Assembly (NCBI GenBank): GCA_019635695.1 | Contig: JAHBYZ010000005.1 | Coordinates: 62,001-126,000, forward strand | Source of the DNA: Rhizobiaceae bacterium | GTDB taxonomy: Bacteria > Pseudomonadota > Alphaproteobacteria > Rhizobiales > Rhizobiaceae | Length of the DNA stretch: 64,000 bases | Direction of reading: 5' to 3' | Shown here: positions 19,727 to 30,587 of the stretch, one piece after another | Layout of the letters: every line of letters starts with the position of its first letter | Position numbering within the stretch: position 1 is the first letter of the stretch | The notes under the pieces: model-generated | Database searches by the model: none | Told to the model about the DNA's origin: nothing | What the model saw: the letters and a program-made list of their open reading frames with translations, nothing else | Made by a program: the position numbers and the translations under genes

Positions 19727-20983
19727 GTGAGGCGCGTTGTCGTCACCGGTATCGGCCTGCTCTCGCCGTTCGGCGTTGGCGCCGAACATACCTGGAAGCA
19801 GGTTCTTGCCGGCAAGAGCGCGGTGACGAAGATCACCGCGTTCGAGACCGGCGACCTGCCGGCCAAGATCGCGGCTTCCATCCCGCGCGAAGGCGAAGGC
19901 GCCTTCAATGCGGACGATTTCCTGGAGCCGAAGGAACAGCGCAAGGTCGCTGACTTCATCACCTACGGCATCGCGGCCGCCGACATGGCGATAGCCGATT
20001 CCGGCTGGAAGCCGCAGACCGAGGAAGACCGCTGGGCCACCGGCGTGATGATCGGCTCCGGCATCGGCGGCATCGACGGCATCGCCGAAAATGCGCTGAT
20101 CCTGCAGGAGCGCGGACCGCGCCGCATCAGCCCCTTCTTCATCCCCGGCAATATCATCAACCTCGCCTCCGGCCAGGTTTCGATCCGCCACGGCCTCAAG
20201 GGTCCGAATCATGCGGTCGTCACTGCCTGCTCGACCGGTGCCCACGCCATCGGCGACGCGGCCCGGCTGGTCGCGCTGGGCGACGCGGACGTGATGGTGG
20301 CCGGTGGCACCGAATCGCCGATCACGCGGCTGTCAATTGCCGGCTTCTGCGCCACCCGCGCGCTGTGCACGGCCTTCAACGACGAGCCTGAGCGCGCCTC
20401 GCGCCCCTACGACAAGGACCGCGACGGCTTCGTGATGGGCGAGGGCGCCGGCGTCGTGGTGCTCGAGGAATACGAGCACGCGAAGGCCCGCGGCGCGAGG
20501 ATCTACGGCGAGGTCGTCGGCTATGGCATGTCCGGCGATGCCTATCACATTACCGCGCCGTCCGAGGACGGCGACGGCGCCTTCCGCTGCATGAGCGCGG
20601 CGATCAGGCGGGCCGGCATCATGCCGTCCGACATCGACTACATCAACGCGCACGGCACCTCGACCATGGCAGACACCATCGAGCTCGGCGCGGTCGAGCG
20701 TCTGGTCGGCAACGCCGCGTCAAAAGTGTCGATGTCCTCGACCAAGTCGTCCGTGGGTCACCTGCTGGGCGCCGCCGGTGCGGCAGAGGCGATCTTCTCG
20801 CTGCTGGCCATGCGCGACAACATCGCGCCGCCGACCATCAATCTCGACAATCCGGCCGTGGAGACCGAGATAGACCTGGTCCCTCACAAGCCGCGGCAGC
20901 GCAGGATCGACGTGGCGCTGTCGAATTCCTTCGGTTTCGGCGGCACCAACGCGTCGCTGATCTTCCGTCGGGTCGATGCCTGA
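19727..20983 (+). CDS. fabF: 3-oxoacyl-[acyl-carrier-protein] synthase II
   Basis: FabF condenses malonyl-ACP with acyl-ACP. The 418-residue protein has the nucleophile in VVTACSTGAHA (Cys168) and the two histidines in NAHGTST and GHLLGAAGA. It begins at GTG 19727 with GGGAGG upstream. It follows acpP by 55 bases and completes the fabD-fabG-acpP-fabF cluster. Confidence 0.97.
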   Translation: MRRVVVTGIGLLSPFGVGAEHTWKQVLAGKSAVTKITAFETGDLPAKIAASIPREGEGAFNADDFLEPKEQRKVADFITYGIAAADMAIADSGWKPQTEEDRWATGVMIGSGIGGIDGIAENALILQERGPRRISPFFIPGNIINLASGQVSIRHGLKGPNHAVVTACSTGAHAIGDAARLVALGDADVMVAGGTESPITRLSIAGFCATRALCTAFNDEPERASRPYDKDRDGFVMGEGAGVVVLEEYEHAKARGARIYGEVVGYGMSGDAYHITAPSEDGDGAFRCMSAAIRRAGIMPSDIDYINAHGTSTMADTIELGAVERLVGNAASKVSMSSTKSSVGHLLGAAGAAEAIFSLLAMRDNIAPPTINLDNPAVETEIDLVPHKPRQRRIDVALSNSFGFGGTNASLIFRRVDA

Positions 20984-21085
20984 ACCCCGGCCGGCATGGC
21001 CCGGCCGCTGTCAATTTGCCATAATCGCCAGTACCTTGCGGTGTGACTCGCCCGCGACGGGCGAAGGGAGCGCATCGTTTCGGAC

Positions 21086-22276
21086 ATGAACGACAGCAAC
21101 CAGATCGCGGGCAGCGTTCCGGCACGTCCGGAGGCGCCGCGCCTCATTGTTCCTAAGTCGGCCACGGAAGCCCTGCGCCCCGAAGCGGGCACCCCGCCGC
21201 CGGCGCGCCGGTCACGGCGGTCCCGCAGCCGTTTTATCGTCTTTGCCAATTTCGTCTTCTCGACCGTCGTGATCGTCACGCTCGCCGGTGCGGCCGCCGT
21301 CTGGTACGGCAACCGCGAGTTCCACGGCGCGGGCCCGCTCGACCACAACGACACGGTGCTGATCCGCGCGCAGTCCAGCGTGGCCGATATCGCCAACACG
21401 CTCTACCGCAACGGCATGATTAGCGATCCGCGCATATTCAGGCTCGGGCTGCGCGCCTACGGCAACGACGCCACGCTGAAAGCCGGAGAGTATGAGATCA
21501 AGGCCCACGCGAGCATGTACGACGTGATGGAGCTGCTGAAGAGCGGCAAATCTGTGCAGTACGCCGTGACGGTGCCGGAAGGCATGACGGTCGAGGTGGC
21601 TTTCGCCCGCATTGCCGGGATGGAGGAACTGGACGGCCCGATGCCTAATGTCCTGCCTGCCGAAGGCACGCTGGCCACCGACACCATCCGCTTCACGCGC
21701 GGCACCAAGCGTCAGGACATCATCGACAAGCTCTCGGCGGACCAACAGGCGCTTGTCGCGCGCATCTGGGAAGGACGCGCGGCGGACCTGCCGCTGGCCG
21801 ACGTCAACGAGTTCGTGACGCTGGCCTCGATCGTCGAGAAGGAAACCGGCAGGGCCGACGAGCGTAGCCGCGTGGCGTCGGTGTTCATCAACCGCCTCAA
21901 GAAGAAGATGCGGCTGCAGTCGGACCCGACGATCATCTACGGCATCTTCGGCGGCAAGGGGAAGCCGGCCGACCGGCCGATCTACCGTTCCGACATCGAC
22001 ACGCCGACGCCGTACAACACCTACACGATTCCCGGTCTGCCGCCGGGCCCAATCGCCAATCCCGGCCGCGCCGCGCTGGAGGCGGTTGCCAATCCTTCGA
22101 TCACCAAGGACCTCTATTTCGTCGCCGACGGCACCGGCGGCCACGTCTTCGCGGAGACGCTGGAGGAGCACAACGAGAACGTCGCCCGCTACCGCGCCGC
22201 CGCGCGTGCGCAGGAAGAGGCGGCAAAGGCGGCCCAAGGGGGGGCTTCAGGGACGGCACCGGCATCCGGGAACTGA
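21086..22276 (+). CDS. mltG: endolytic transglycosylase MltG
   Basis: MltG cuts nascent peptidoglycan strands inside the chain and so helps set glycan length. The 396-residue protein has a disordered proline-rich N-terminus, a membrane helix (about 51-71), then the YceG domain. The catalytic glutamate lies in LASIVEKETGRADER, followed by FINRLKKKMRLQSDPTIIYG, a family hallmark. An Ala/Gly-rich tail follows. It lies between fabF and yicC, as in other rhizobia. Confidence 0.96.
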   Translation: MNDSNQIAGSVPARPEAPRLIVPKSATEALRPEAGTPPPARRSRRSRSRFIVFANFVFSTVVIVTLAGAAAVWYGNREFHGAGPLDHNDTVLIRAQSSVADIANTLYRNGMISDPRIFRLGLRAYGNDATLKAGEYEIKAHASMYDVMELLKSGKSVQYAVTVPEGMTVEVAFARIAGMEELDGPMPNVLPAEGTLATDTIRFTRGTKRQDIIDKLSADQQALVARIWEGRAADLPLADVNEFVTLASIVEKETGRADERSRVASVFINRLKKKMRLQSDPTIIYGIFGGKGKPADRPIYRSDIDTPTPYNTYTIPGLPPGPIANPGRAALEAVANPSITKDLYFVADGTGGHVFAETLEEHNENVARYRAAARAQEEAAKAAQGGASGTAPASGN

Positions 22277-22287
22277 CCCGGCGCATT

Positions 22288-22309
22288 GGGGACGGCGGGG
22301 ACCGTCCCT
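22288..22309 (+). repeat. REP-like palindrome between mltG and yicC
   Basis: GGGGACGG (22288-22295) pairs with CCGTCCCT (22302-22309) around a 6-base loop. The core GGGGACGG recurs at 26099-26106 beside the surA-like gene. Short palindromes with a GGGGACGGT core are scattered in many proteobacterial genomes and associated with REP-type elements. It could equally act as a weak terminator, with three T at its end. Confidence 0.4.
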
Positions 22310-22320
22310 TTGGGGGGCGC

Positions 22321-23208
22321 ATGGCACTGCAGAGCATGACGGGTTTCGCCCGCGCCGCGGGCGAGCATGACGGCGCAGCATTTGCATGGGAGCTGCGCTC
22401 TGTGAACGGCAAAGCGCTGGAGGCGCGCCTGCGCCTGCCGCCCGGCCACGACCGGCTGGAGGCGGCGGCGCGCCAAGCTGTCCAGCGCGCATTCTCGCGC
22501 GGCAACATCCAGGCTTCGCTCACCGTCTCGGCTGCCGCCAGGCCAGCTCAGCCTGTCGTCAACGAGACTTTCCTGCGCGACCTCGCCGGTCTGGCAAAGC
22601 GGCTTGAAACCGACTTCGGTGTCTCGGCCGCGAGCGCCGACGGGCTTTTGGCCCTGCGCGGCGTGCTGGAAGTCCCCGAGGTCCAGCAATCGGAGGAACA
22701 GCGCGCGGCCTACGACTCGGCACTCCTGTCGCTGCTGGAAACCGCGCTGGTGTCGCTCGCCGCGGCACGGCGAACGGAGGGCGCCGCGCTCGGCGCGCTG
22801 CTTCTGGGCCATGTCGCGGAGATCGAGGCGTTGACGCTCGCCGCCGAGGCAGACCCTTCGCGGGAGCCCGCCGCCATCCGCGCCCGCCTTGCCGAACAGG
22901 TCAGGCTGCTGCTCGACGCCTCGACGGGCCTGGACGAGACACGCCTCCACACCGAGGCCGCCTTGCTCGCCACCCGTGCCGACATCCGCGAGGAGATCGA
23001 CCGGCTGAACACCCACATTGCCTCGGCGCGCGTGCTGATCGGCGCGGGCGGCCCCGTCGGCCGGCGGCTGGACTTCCTCGCGCAGGAGTTTAACCGCGAG
23101 GCAAACACCTTGTGTTCAAAATCCAACGCGGCGTCGGTCACCGCCATCGGGCTGCGGCTCAAAGCGGTGGTCGACCAGTTCCGCGAGCAGGTCCAGAATC
23201 TGGAGTGA
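22321..23208 (+). CDS. yicC: YicC family protein
   Basis: The 295-residue protein starts [12 protein letters not shown], the YicC hallmark. It has the N-terminal YicC domain (about 1-155) and the C-terminal DUF1732 domain ending ETNTLCSKS-like ([19 protein letters not shown]). E. coli YicC is a ribonuclease that with PNPase lowers the small RNA RyhB; the alphaproteobacterial role is inferred. It is 2 bases upstream of gmk and surely cotranscribed. Confidence 0.95.
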   Translation: MALQSMTGFARAAGEHDGAAFAWELRSVNGKALEARLRLPPGHDRLEAAARQAVQRAFSRGNIQASLTVSAAARPAQPVVNETFLRDLAGLAKRLETDFGVSAASADGLLALRGVLEVPEVQQSEEQRAAYDSALLSLLETALVSLAAARRTEGAALGALLLGHVAEIEALTLAAEADPSREPAAIRARLAEQVRLLLDASTGLDETRLHTEAALLATRADIREEIDRLNTHIASARVLIGAGGPVGRRLDFLAQEFNREANTLCSKSNAASVTAIGLRLKAVVDQFREQVQNLE

Positions 23209-23210
23209 CG

Positions 23211-23861
23211 ATGGCCCAGTTGGTCTCCGCCCGCATCCGCCGCCGCGGTTTGATGCTCGTGCTGTCCTCGCCGTCCGGCGCCGGCAAGTCGACCATTGCC
23301 CGCAACCTGCTTGAAGAAGACAAGAGCTTCGAGCTTTCCGTGAGCCTTACGACCCGGCCGCGCCGTGGTAGCGAGATCGACGGAGTTCACTATCACTTCG
23401 TTTCCAAGCGCGAGTTCGACCGCCAGCGCGACGGCGACGCCTTGCTCGAATGGGCCGAGGTGCACGGCAATTTCTACGCCACGCCGCGCGAGCCCGCCGA
23501 GCAGGCTATGGCGGAAGGCCGGGACATGCTGTTCGACATCGACTGGCAGGGCGCCGACCAGCTTCGCGCCAAAATCCCCGCCGACATCGTGTCGATCTTT
23601 ATCCTGCCGCCGTCGATGACCGAGTTGAAGGCGCGCCTGATGCGCCGCGCCGAAGACCAGGAAAAGGTGATCGAGCAGCGTCTGAAGAACGCGCGCGAGG
23701 AGATCGAGCACTGGCGCAAATACGACTACGTGGTCATCAACAACGATCTGCAGGTCGCCTTCAACGAGGTGAAGTCGATCGTCGCCGCCGAGCGCCTGCG
23801 CCGCGACCGCCGGCCCGGCCTGTTCGACTTCGTCACCGGACTGCTCGACGAGAAGGTGTGA
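23211..23861 (+). CDS. gmk: guanylate kinase
   Basis: Gmk phosphorylates GMP to GDP. The 216-residue protein has the P-loop SPSGAGKST (20-28), the GMP-binding block [20 protein letters not shown] and [12 protein letters not shown] chose ATG 23211, two bases past the yicC stop, because it gives the family N-terminus and the yicC end supplies GGAG. Confidence 0.97.
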   Translation: MAQLVSARIRRRGLMLVLSSPSGAGKSTIARNLLEEDKSFELSVSLTTRPRRGSEIDGVHYHFVSKREFDRQRDGDALLEWAEVHGNFYATPREPAEQAMAEGRDMLFDIDWQGADQLRAKIPADIVSIFILPPSMTELKARLMRRAEDQEKVIEQRLKNAREEIEHWRKYDYVVINNDLQVAFNEVKSIVAAERLRRDRRPGLFDFVTGLLDEKV

Positions 23862-23864
23862 TTG

Positions 23865-24191
23865 TCAGAGCGGTACCGAATGCTCGATGACCTGGACCGT
23901 GTCGTCCAGGACGATGTCGGGGTAGTGCTCGCGCATGCCCTCCAGCATCACCTGCGGTGGCCAGTCAGCCGTCCTCCCGAGGAATGCCGCCGCATCGGCA
24001 AGCTTCATGCGGCTGACACGCGTCACGTTCACGACCGCGGTGAGCGACGGGTCGGCGTCGTTCACATAGCGCAGCAGGCCTGGCCGGATCTCGGCTTCCC
24101 CGAACCGGATCGTGGAGCGCTTCTCGCCACGGACGAGAGGTTCCCAGAGCCGATTGACGACGCCTAGCAGCTGTATCGCGTCAGATTGCAT
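23865..24191 (-). CDS. ASCH domain-containing protein, 108 aa
   Basis: The short protein begins with an alpha-beta stretch and shows the pattern [24 protein letters not shown], which fits the ASCH domain (W, GEK-S-TIR). ASCH proteins are RNA- or nucleic-acid-linked beta-barrel folds related to PUA. The partner is unknown. Its start overlaps the end of rsmA by 11 bases on the same strand, so it is probably the last gene of the rsmA operon; an rRNA-related role would fit but is inference. Confidence 0.7.
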   Translation of the reverse strand: MQSDAIQLLGVVNRLWEPLVRGEKRSTIRFGEAEIRPGLLRYVNDADPSLTAVVNVTRVSRMKLADAAAFLGRTADWPPQVMLEGMREHYPDIVLDDTVQVIEHSVPL

Positions 24192-25020
24192 TGGCCAGCC
24201 GCACGAATTCCGCGCCGTTCAGGGTTTCCGCCCGTCTCGTCGGATCGATGCCGGCCTTGGCAAGCAGCGCCTCGCCGCCGAGGCTCTTGAGGCTTTGTCG
24301 CAGCATCTTGCGGCGCTGGCCGAACGCCGCCTCGGTGACGCGCTCCAGCGCCTTGAGCGGCGCGGGCAGGGGGCTTTCGCGTGGGATGATATGGACGACC
24401 GACGAGGTGACCTTGGGCGGTGGGACAAAGGCCTGCGGGGGCACATCGAAGGCGATCCTGGCCTCCGTACGCCAGCCGGCGAGCACGCCAAGCCGGCCAT
24501 ATGCGTCGGTATCGGGCGCCGCGACGATGCGCTGGGCGACCTCCTTCTGGAACATGAGCGTCAGCGAGCGCCAGAAGGGTGGCCAGCCGGCTGTGGCGAT
24601 CCAGTTGACGAGCAGCTGCGTGCCGATGTTGTAGGGCAGGTTGGCGACGACACGCACGTCGTCCGCGCCCGCCGTAAGCGCTGAAAAGTCCGTCTTCAGC
24701 GCGTCGCCCGGCACGATCTCCAGCCGGCCCGGCCAGTGCGCGGCGACCTCTTCCAACGCGCCGATGCAGCGCGGGTCACGCTCGATGGCCACCACTCGCC
24801 CGGCCCCGTGCGTGAGAAGCGCCCGCGTCAGGCCGCCCGGTCCCGGCCCGACCTCGATCACCGTCGATTGCGAAAGATCGCCCGCCGTGCGCGCGATCTT
24901 GCCCGTGAGATTCAGGTCGAGCAGGAAGTTCTGTCCTAGCTCCTTCTTCGCGCGCAGCTCGAAGCGCTCGATCACATCGCGCAGCGGCGGCAGGCCGTCG
25001 ATGGCGATCGCGGCGCTCAT
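24181..25020 (-). CDS. rsmA: 16S rRNA (adenine(1518)-N6/adenine(1519)-N6)-dimethyltransferase
   Basis: RsmA (KsgA) dimethylates two adenines near the 3' end of 16S rRNA. The 279-residue protein has the first SAM motif [17 protein letters not shown], the family beginning [15 protein letters not shown], and the catalytic motif [11 protein letters not shown]. Its ATG overlaps the TGA of pdxA (ATGA). Confidence 0.97.
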   Translation of the reverse strand: MSAAIAIDGLPPLRDVIERFELRAKKELGQNFLLDLNLTGKIARTAGDLSQSTVIEVGPGPGGLTRALLTHGAGRVVAIERDPRCIGALEEVAAHWPGRLEIVPGDALKTDFSALTAGADDVRVVANLPYNIGTQLLVNWIATAGWPPFWRSLTLMFQKEVAQRIVAAPDTDAYGRLGVLAGWRTEARIAFDVPPQAFVPPPKVTSSVVHIIPRESPLPAPLKALERVTEAAFGQRRKMLRQSLKSLGGEALLAKAGIDPTRRAETLNGAEFVRLANAI

Positions 25021-26024
25021 GCGTTTCGTGCGGCCATCCGCGCCGCCATCTTCAGCGCCGCGATCAGGCTGTCAGGCCGCGCGATGCCCTTGCCAGCGAT
25101 GTCGAAGGCGGTGCCGTGGTCGGGCGAGGTGCGGATGAAAGGCAGGCCGAGCGTGACGTTCACCGCCTCGTCGAAGGCCAGCGCCTTGGCCGGGATCAGC
25201 GCCTGGTCGTGATACATGCATATCGCGGCGTCGTAGCCCGCCCGCGCGCGAGCATGAAACATCGTGTCGGCCGGCAGCGGCCCGCGTGCGTCGATGCCCT
25301 CCGCCCTGAGCGCCGCGACCGCCGGCGCCACGATGTCGCGATCCTCCAGCCCCATGGCGCCGTCCTCTCCGGCGTGAGGGTTCAGCCCGGCGACGGCGAG
25401 CCGCGGGGACGCGATGCCGAAGCGGGCCTTCAGTTCGGCTTCGACGATACGTCCGACTGCCGCGATGTCGACGGTCAGCAACCGGTGCGGCACGTCGGCG
25501 AGCGCGATATGGATGGTGACGGGTACGGTGCGCAGCTCCGGTCCGGCGATCATCATCACCGGCCGGGTATCCACGCCGAAGCGTTCCCGCGCCAGGTGGC
25601 CGAGATATTCGGTATGACCGGGAAAGGCGAAACCCGCCTCGTAGAGCGGTTTCTTGGCGATCGGGCAGGTGACCAGCGCAGCTGCCTCCCCGGCTTGCAC
25701 GAGCGCTACGCCCGCGTCGATGGCCGCCACCACTCCCGCCGCGTTTTGCGCCACTGCCACGCCGGGGCTGTCGACCATCGGCACGGCGAGAGGCAGAACG
25801 GGCAGGGCACGGTGGAACCGCGTGGCCGCGGCGCTGGCCGAGTCGCAGGTCTCCACGGTCACGTCGATGCCGGCCTGTCGTGCCCGCGCGGCCACCAGCG
25901 CTGCGTCTCCGACGAGCACGAAGGGCGGCACGCCGGCCTTGTCGCGCGACGCCCATGCCGCTGCTGCGATCTCCGGGCCGATCCCGGAAGGTTCACCGAT
26001 GGAAAGGGCAAGCGGCCGCGTCAT
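25017..26024 (-). CDS. pdxA: 4-hydroxythreonine-4-phosphate dehydrogenase
   Basis: PdxA oxidises 4-phosphohydroxy-L-threonine in pyridoxal phosphate synthesis. The 335-residue protein shows [12 protein letters not shown] at the start, the metal-site histidines in [20 protein letters not shown] and MYHDQALIP, and the end block [13 protein letters not shown] chose ATG 26024 because the preceding 21 codons are basic and not conserved. It lies between the surA-like gene and rsmA, the usual order. Confidence 0.95.
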   Translation of the reverse strand: MTRPLALSIGEPSGIGPEIAAAAWASRDKAGVPPFVLVGDAALVAARARQAGIDVTVETCDSASAAATRFHRALPVLPLAVPMVDSPGVAVAQNAAGVVAAIDAGVALVQAGEAAALVTCPIAKKPLYEAGFAFPGHTEYLGHLARERFGVDTRPVMMIAGPELRTVPVTIHIALADVPHRLLTVDIAAVGRIVEAELKARFGIASPRLAVAGLNPHAGEDGAMGLEDRDIVAPAVAALRAEGIDARGPLPADTMFHARARAGYDAAICMYHDQALIPAKALAFDEAVNVTLGLPFIRTSPDHGTAFDIAGKGIARPDSLIAALKMAARMAARNA

Positions 26025-26115
26025 GCGCCCGCAATAGCCCCGCGCGCGTCGGCGCGCAAACCAGGAAACTTGCGCGCTGATGCGCAAACCGGAAGCGCTG
26101 GGGACGGTGCCAGGC

Positions 26116-27051
26116 TCAGTTCGTGACGATACGGGCGCGGGCGCGCAGCTCTTGCGTGTATTTCTTGCTGACGTCTTCCGCGAGGTCGCCCGTCTTGGCC
26201 TTTTCCTGCATGACCATCAACTCGGTCACGCGATCGTCGTCGGTCACCCGCGTGCTGCACACGCCGATGAACTCGACGCCGCGCGGCGTCTCGATGGCCG
26301 CGGTGGCCTGTCCGGCCTTGGTGGCCTTCACCGCCTTCTCCCACTCGGGCGGCAGTTCCGGTTCGAGCACGCGGCCGAGCGAGCGCACCGTCACGTCGAT
26401 CATGCCGCGTATCATCTCCTTGGAATTGTTGCAGCCGGCGTAACGCTTGCGCAGTTCCGCCGCCTCGCGTTTGCGCTTGCCCATCAGCGCGCGACGATCG
26501 CGCTCCGGCACCACCAGCACGATCTGCTCAAGGACATATTCGGTGGCGGAGGGCTTGGTTCCACCCTTCTTGAACATCTCGCGCACGGCATCGTTCAGCG
26601 CGTGGTTGCCCAGCCCGCGCTGGCGTGCTCCCAGCGCCTGGCCCCAGGCCATCTGCCCGCGGATGTACTCCCGGAAATGCCCCTTGGTGACCCCTGCCTG
26701 CGCAAGGATCTGATCCATCTGCTTGGCGGACATGTTGTTCGATCTGGCGAAGGTCGCGTAGGCGTCTTCCACCTGCTTGTCGGTGATGGCGATGCGCAGA
26801 CGCTTGGCCTCCTGCATGCGCAGCGCCTGTTCCACCAGTTCGTCGGTCGCCATCTGGGTGACGTTGCCGCGACGCTGCTGCAGCCGGATGAACGCGGCGC
26901 GGCGCTGCACATCGGTGTTGGTGATGGGCGTGCCGTTCACGACCACCTTGACCTCCGCCGCCGTTGCCTGCGGGGGCAGCGCGATCGGCGCCAGGGCAAT
27001 GGCAAGGGCCAGCGCCAAGGGCCCGGTCAACCTCTTCAAGCTCAGCATCAT
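26116..27051 (-). CDS. SurA-like periplasmic chaperone, N-terminal domain protein
   Basis: A signal peptide (cleavage near PQATA-AE, about residue 31) leads into a SurA N-terminal domain ([23 protein letters not shown]), followed by a rotamase-like region. It is 311 residues, shorter than E. coli SurA with its two parvulin domains; any parvulin domain here is diverged. It probably escorts outer-membrane proteins such as LptD, encoded immediately upstream. I chose the ATG at 27051 over a TTG 33 bases earlier because the signal peptide starts there. Confidence 0.88.
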   Translation of the reverse strand: MMLSLKRLTGPLALALAIALAPIALPPQATAAEVKVVVNGTPITNTDVQRRAAFIRLQQRRGNVTQMATDELVEQALRMQEAKRLRIAITDKQVEDAYATFARSNNMSAKQMDQILAQAGVTKGHFREYIRGQMAWGQALGARQRGLGNHALNDAVREMFKKGGTKPSATEYVLEQIVLVVPERDRRALMGKRKREAAELRKRYAGCNNSKEMIRGMIDVTVRSLGRVLEPELPPEWEKAVKATKAGQATAAIETPRGVEFIGVCSTRVTDDDRVTELMVMQEKAKTGDLAEDVSKKYTQELRARARIVTN

Positions 27052-27127
27052 TCCCGCTCTTCCCGCTCTCGTCTTCGCTTCCAATGCTGCTGCAACCTTT
27101 GTTTGGCGAAACGGTGGCCTTCGCCCA

Positions 27128-29500
27128 TCACAGGCCCGACAGGCCTATTCCGTTGCTGCTCTGCCCGAAATCGCCGATCGTGCGGAACGAAATCTGCACG
27201 CCGAACGAGCGTCCGGTCACGCTGTTGCCAGCACCATACGACTGTGCGGCACTGAATGTGAACCCGAAGCACTCATCGTCATAGCCGAATCCGATGCTGG
27301 TGCTGATCAGGTTCATGGCCTGCAGGTCATAGGCTGCAGCCCCGAAAGCCTTCCAGTAGTCATGCACCTTGGCGCTGGCCGACGCCGAAACCTGATGGCG
27401 GTCGATCGCGAATCCGTAGAGCGGCTGCGCCTGGATGAAGGCATAGCCGAGGCTCGCCGATACCGTCCCGATCGTCCCGGACGCGCGCACGTCGAGCCGC
27501 CGCATCGCCAGGGTAGTCTCGTCAAAGCGGCCGCCGACCAGCAATTCCGTTCCGCGCGGCGCTCTTATAGTTGTTGCTGCGACGTAGTCTGAGCGTGGTG
27601 TCTCCAGCCCGGAAAACGCGCCGGCATAGACCAGGTTGGGCGTCGCGAAGGTGTTCGTTCCGGCAAGATGATACGATTGACCGGCGATGGCCGACACCAC
27701 CCAGTTCTTGCCGAACGTACCAGTATATCGAAATCCGACATTGGCGCGGACGCCGCCTTCCATCAGGTCGTAACCCGAGAATTTGTCGCGCTCGAACAAA
27801 TTGCCGGCGTCGAACACCATGCTCTGCGCATCCTCGTTGGGAATGCCCAGCACACTGCCGAAGGGCGCGTCCGGCCTGGCAAACACCTGCGCCACCGGCT
27901 CGATGATGTGGGTCGTCCGGCGCGTCGTGAACAGGAACGGCCACGAGGCTTCGAGCCCCGCCGTTACCATGCCGCGCTGATAATTGGACCGCAGGTCGCT
28001 GGGTACGGCCGCGCCGTCGATGGTCGAGCCGGCGATTGTTGCCTGCGTCGCGGCTGTGGGGTTGCTCAGGATGGCGTCGCCGCGCGCGTGCAGGAGCGGC
28101 GTTATCACGAGCCCGCCCGGTGCGATCATGCGCTTGCGCCACACCGCTTCTGCGGTGAACCGGCTCGAATTGCCGGCGATGCCGAGCACCTTTGTCCCCG
28201 TCGCCAGCGCGGTTGGCGACGTGTACAGGGCATCGCGGCGAACATGTTGCACGTTCACGTCAAAGGCCAGTTCGCCCCCGGCCACAGGTCGATCGATCGT
28301 ATAGCTGTAGTCGAGCAGGGGCAGCGCCGCCGGAAGAATTTCGGACAGGCCGGCGCCGGTGGTCGCCTCCTGGATCTTGAATTGCTGCGCCCTGAGATCG
28401 AAGAAATTCCGGTCATTCAGGCCGGTAAGATATGCTTCCTGGATGTAATTGTAGCTTGAATAGTTCGGAATTGTATAGTTGTAGGCAAAATCCTCGTCGC
28501 TTTGCAGAAGATAACGCCAGCCGAATGCCCAGCGGGGGTTGATTTGGAAGCGCCCGGTCGTGCCGATCATCCCCCTGAAGCGGTTCGCGGCGCCATGAGT
28601 GCCGGCGCTGAACAGGTTCGGCTGCAACTGGTAGATGCCTGCGGCCCGGACGGAATATTCTCCCGAATTGAAACGCTGGCGCCACTCAAGATCGGTCAAC
28701 AGGCCCTGGGCGCTCAAAGCACTGAAGTTCGCCGTGAGATCATATGTCGGCGACAGGGCCCAGTAGTAGGGAACGTTGACGCCGAAACCGACCGCCGCTG
28801 TGCCAAACCGGATCGAGGGGAACAGAAAGCCGGTTTTGCGCTTCACGGTCGGGTCGGGAATCTCGAACGCCGGCAGATAGGCGATCGGCAGCCCGAACAG
28901 TTCGAAACGGAACTTCTCGAAGCGGACGACCTTCTCCTTGCCGTTCCAGATGATGCGTGCCGCCTTGATGCGCCAGATTGGGGGCCGGTCCGGCTTCTCC
29001 TCGCAGGGAGCGCAGGCCGTGTAGACGCCTGTGTTCAGCGTCGTGATGTTGCCGTCGCGCCGTTCGGCGCTCTCGGCGCCGAAATAGACCTTGTCGGCGG
29101 TCTCGATCTGCAGGGCGTTGACGAAGCCGTTGCGGAAGTCCTCGGTGATGTCGATCTCGTCGCCGAAGGTCCGATTGCCGCCGCGGTCCTGGATTTCGAC
29201 GCGCCCGCGCGCCAGCAGACGTCCGCTCTTCTGATCGTAGACCACACGGTCCGCGACCAGCTTGGAGCCGTTGTAGTCGATCCTGACATTTCCCGCTGCG
29301 GAGACGGTGCCCTTGTCCTGATCGTAGACAAGCGTGTCGGCCTCGAGCAGCATCTGCCCGTCGCCGGGGCCGGCCACGGCGGTCTGGGCCGCCGACGGCG
29401 TCATCGGCACGAAGCCGGCCGGGGCGAGCGAAAGCACCGTCACCCCTGCGAGAAGAGACGCTCTGAAAACCAGGGATGCGATGGGCCGGCCCGACCGCAC
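27128..29500 (-). CDS. lptD: LPS assembly protein LptD
   Basis: LptD is the outer-membrane barrel that with LptE inserts lipopolysaccharide on the cell surface. The 790-residue protein has a signal peptide, a periplasmic OstA-type domain (MLLEADTLVYDQDKGTVSAAGNV region, about 50-200) and a large C-terminal barrel domain. A CAPC pair lies in the periplasmic part and one Cys near the end (DDECFGFTF); disulfides between such regions are needed in E. coli LptD. It starts at GTG 29500, one base past the lptG TAG, so translation is probably coupled. Confidence 0.96.
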   Translation of the reverse strand: MRSGRPIASLVFRASLLAGVTVLSLAPAGFVPMTPSAAQTAVAGPGDGQMLLEADTLVYDQDKGTVSAAGNVRIDYNGSKLVADRVVYDQKSGRLLARGRVEIQDRGGNRTFGDEIDITEDFRNGFVNALQIETADKVYFGAESAERRDGNITTLNTGVYTACAPCEEKPDRPPIWRIKAARIIWNGKEKVVRFEKFRFELFGLPIAYLPAFEIPDPTVKRKTGFLFPSIRFGTAAVGFGVNVPYYWALSPTYDLTANFSALSAQGLLTDLEWRQRFNSGEYSVRAAGIYQLQPNLFSAGTHGAANRFRGMIGTTGRFQINPRWAFGWRYLLQSDEDFAYNYTIPNYSSYNYIQEAYLTGLNDRNFFDLRAQQFKIQEATTGAGLSEILPAALPLLDYSYTIDRPVAGGELAFDVNVQHVRRDALYTSPTALATGTKVLGIAGNSSRFTAEAVWRKRMIAPGGLVITPLLHARGDAILSNPTAATQATIAGSTIDGAAVPSDLRSNYQRGMVTAGLEASWPFLFTTRRTTHIIEPVAQVFARPDAPFGSVLGIPNEDAQSMVFDAGNLFERDKFSGYDLMEGGVRANVGFRYTGTFGKNWVVSAIAGQSYHLAGTNTFATPNLVYAGAFSGLETPRSDYVAATTIRAPRGTELLVGGRFDETTLAMRRLDVRASGTIGTVSASLGYAFIQAQPLYGFAIDRHQVSASASAKVHDYWKAFGAAAYDLQAMNLISTSIGFGYDDECFGFTFSAAQSYGAGNSVTGRSFGVQISFRTIGDFGQSSNGIGLSGL

Positions 29501-29501
29501 G

Positions 29502-30587
29502 CTAGCCGTCCTCCATATGCAGCAGTAACGTCACTCCGAAGAAGAAGGCGGCGGCGACCGGACTCCACGCCGCTATCGGGGCCGGCAGGAATCCGACATT
29601 GCCGAAGGCCGTGAACGTGATCAGCGCCACATAAAGCAGAAAGCCCGAAAGCACGCCACCCACCAGCAGGGTGGCGGACTGTCCCATGCGGGCGAAGCGC
29701 AGCGACGCCGTTGCTGCGATAAGCGTCATCGCCACCATCAGCGCCGGCAAGGCGAGAAGCGAATGGAAGTGCATCGAGAAGCGGTCTGTTCGCATGCCCA
29801 TGTGCTGCGCACGCTCGATGTTCGCCGGCAATTCGTAGAACGGGATCACCTCGGGATCGACCAAGTGATTTTCCAGGAACGCGGGATCGAGCGAAGACGG
29901 CAGCCGCAAGGTGGCGAACCTGGTCTGCTCCTCGTTAAGCGAACTGCGCTGGACATCCTCGAGTTGCCATGCTCCGCGCTCGAGCGTCGCCGAACGGGCA
30001 TCATATCGCTCGACCAGGTTGCCTGCGCTATCGAGCCGAAGGAAGGTGGCATCGCCAAGCAGGAGGCCGCTGCGCGCCGTGCGGGTCGCGCCGATAACCG
30101 TGTCGCCGTCGGGCGCGCTTTCGACCAGCCACGGAACGCGCAATTCGTCGCTGTTGGGCGCCCAACCGCGAAACGCCACTTCCATCTCGCGAACGGTCTC
30201 CAGCGATTTCGCCGCGATTGGATTGACCACTCCGACTGCAAACGAACCGACGAGCAGCGCGCCGCTGCAGATCGGCAGCAGGAACTGCCATGCCGAAACG
30301 CCCGACGCGCGCAGCACCACCAGCTCGTAGCGTCTGTTCAGCGCGATCAGCGTCAGCATCCCGGCGATCAGCGCGATGAACGGCCACACCAGCATCGCGA
30401 TCATCGGCATGCGCATGGCCGACAGGTAGATGCCTTTGGCAAAGGTGTAGTCCGGCAGGTTGCCGGCGCGCCGCGCGAACTCGGTGAAGTCGACGAGATA
30501 GGCGACGATGAGGATGGTGCCCAGCACCTGAGCGACCGTGACGAGGTAGCGGCGCAGGAAATAGCGGAATATCGTCCAGCCGGTCAT
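29502..30587 (-). CDS. lptG: LPS export ABC transporter permease LptG
   Basis: LptG is one of two permeases that with LptB extract LPS from the inner membrane. The 361-residue protein has six membrane helices, three at each end, around a periplasmic beta-jellyroll domain. It begins MTGWTIFRYFLRRYL, typical of LptG. The ATG overlaps the TGA of lptF (ATGA). Confidence 0.95.
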   Translation of the reverse strand: MTGWTIFRYFLRRYLVTVAQVLGTILIVAYLVDFTEFARRAGNLPDYTFAKGIYLSAMRMPMIAMLVWPFIALIAGMLTLIALNRRYELVVLRASGVSAWQFLLPICSGALLVGSFAVGVVNPIAAKSLETVREMEVAFRGWAPNSDELRVPWLVESAPDGDTVIGATRTARSGLLLGDATFLRLDSAGNLVERYDARSATLERGAWQLEDVQRSSLNEEQTRFATLRLPSSLDPAFLENHLVDPEVIPFYELPANIERAQHMGMRTDRFSMHFHSLLALPALMVAMTLIAATASLRFARMGQSATLLVGGVLSGFLLYVALITFTAFGNVGFLPAPIAAWSPVAAAFFFGVTLLLHMEDG

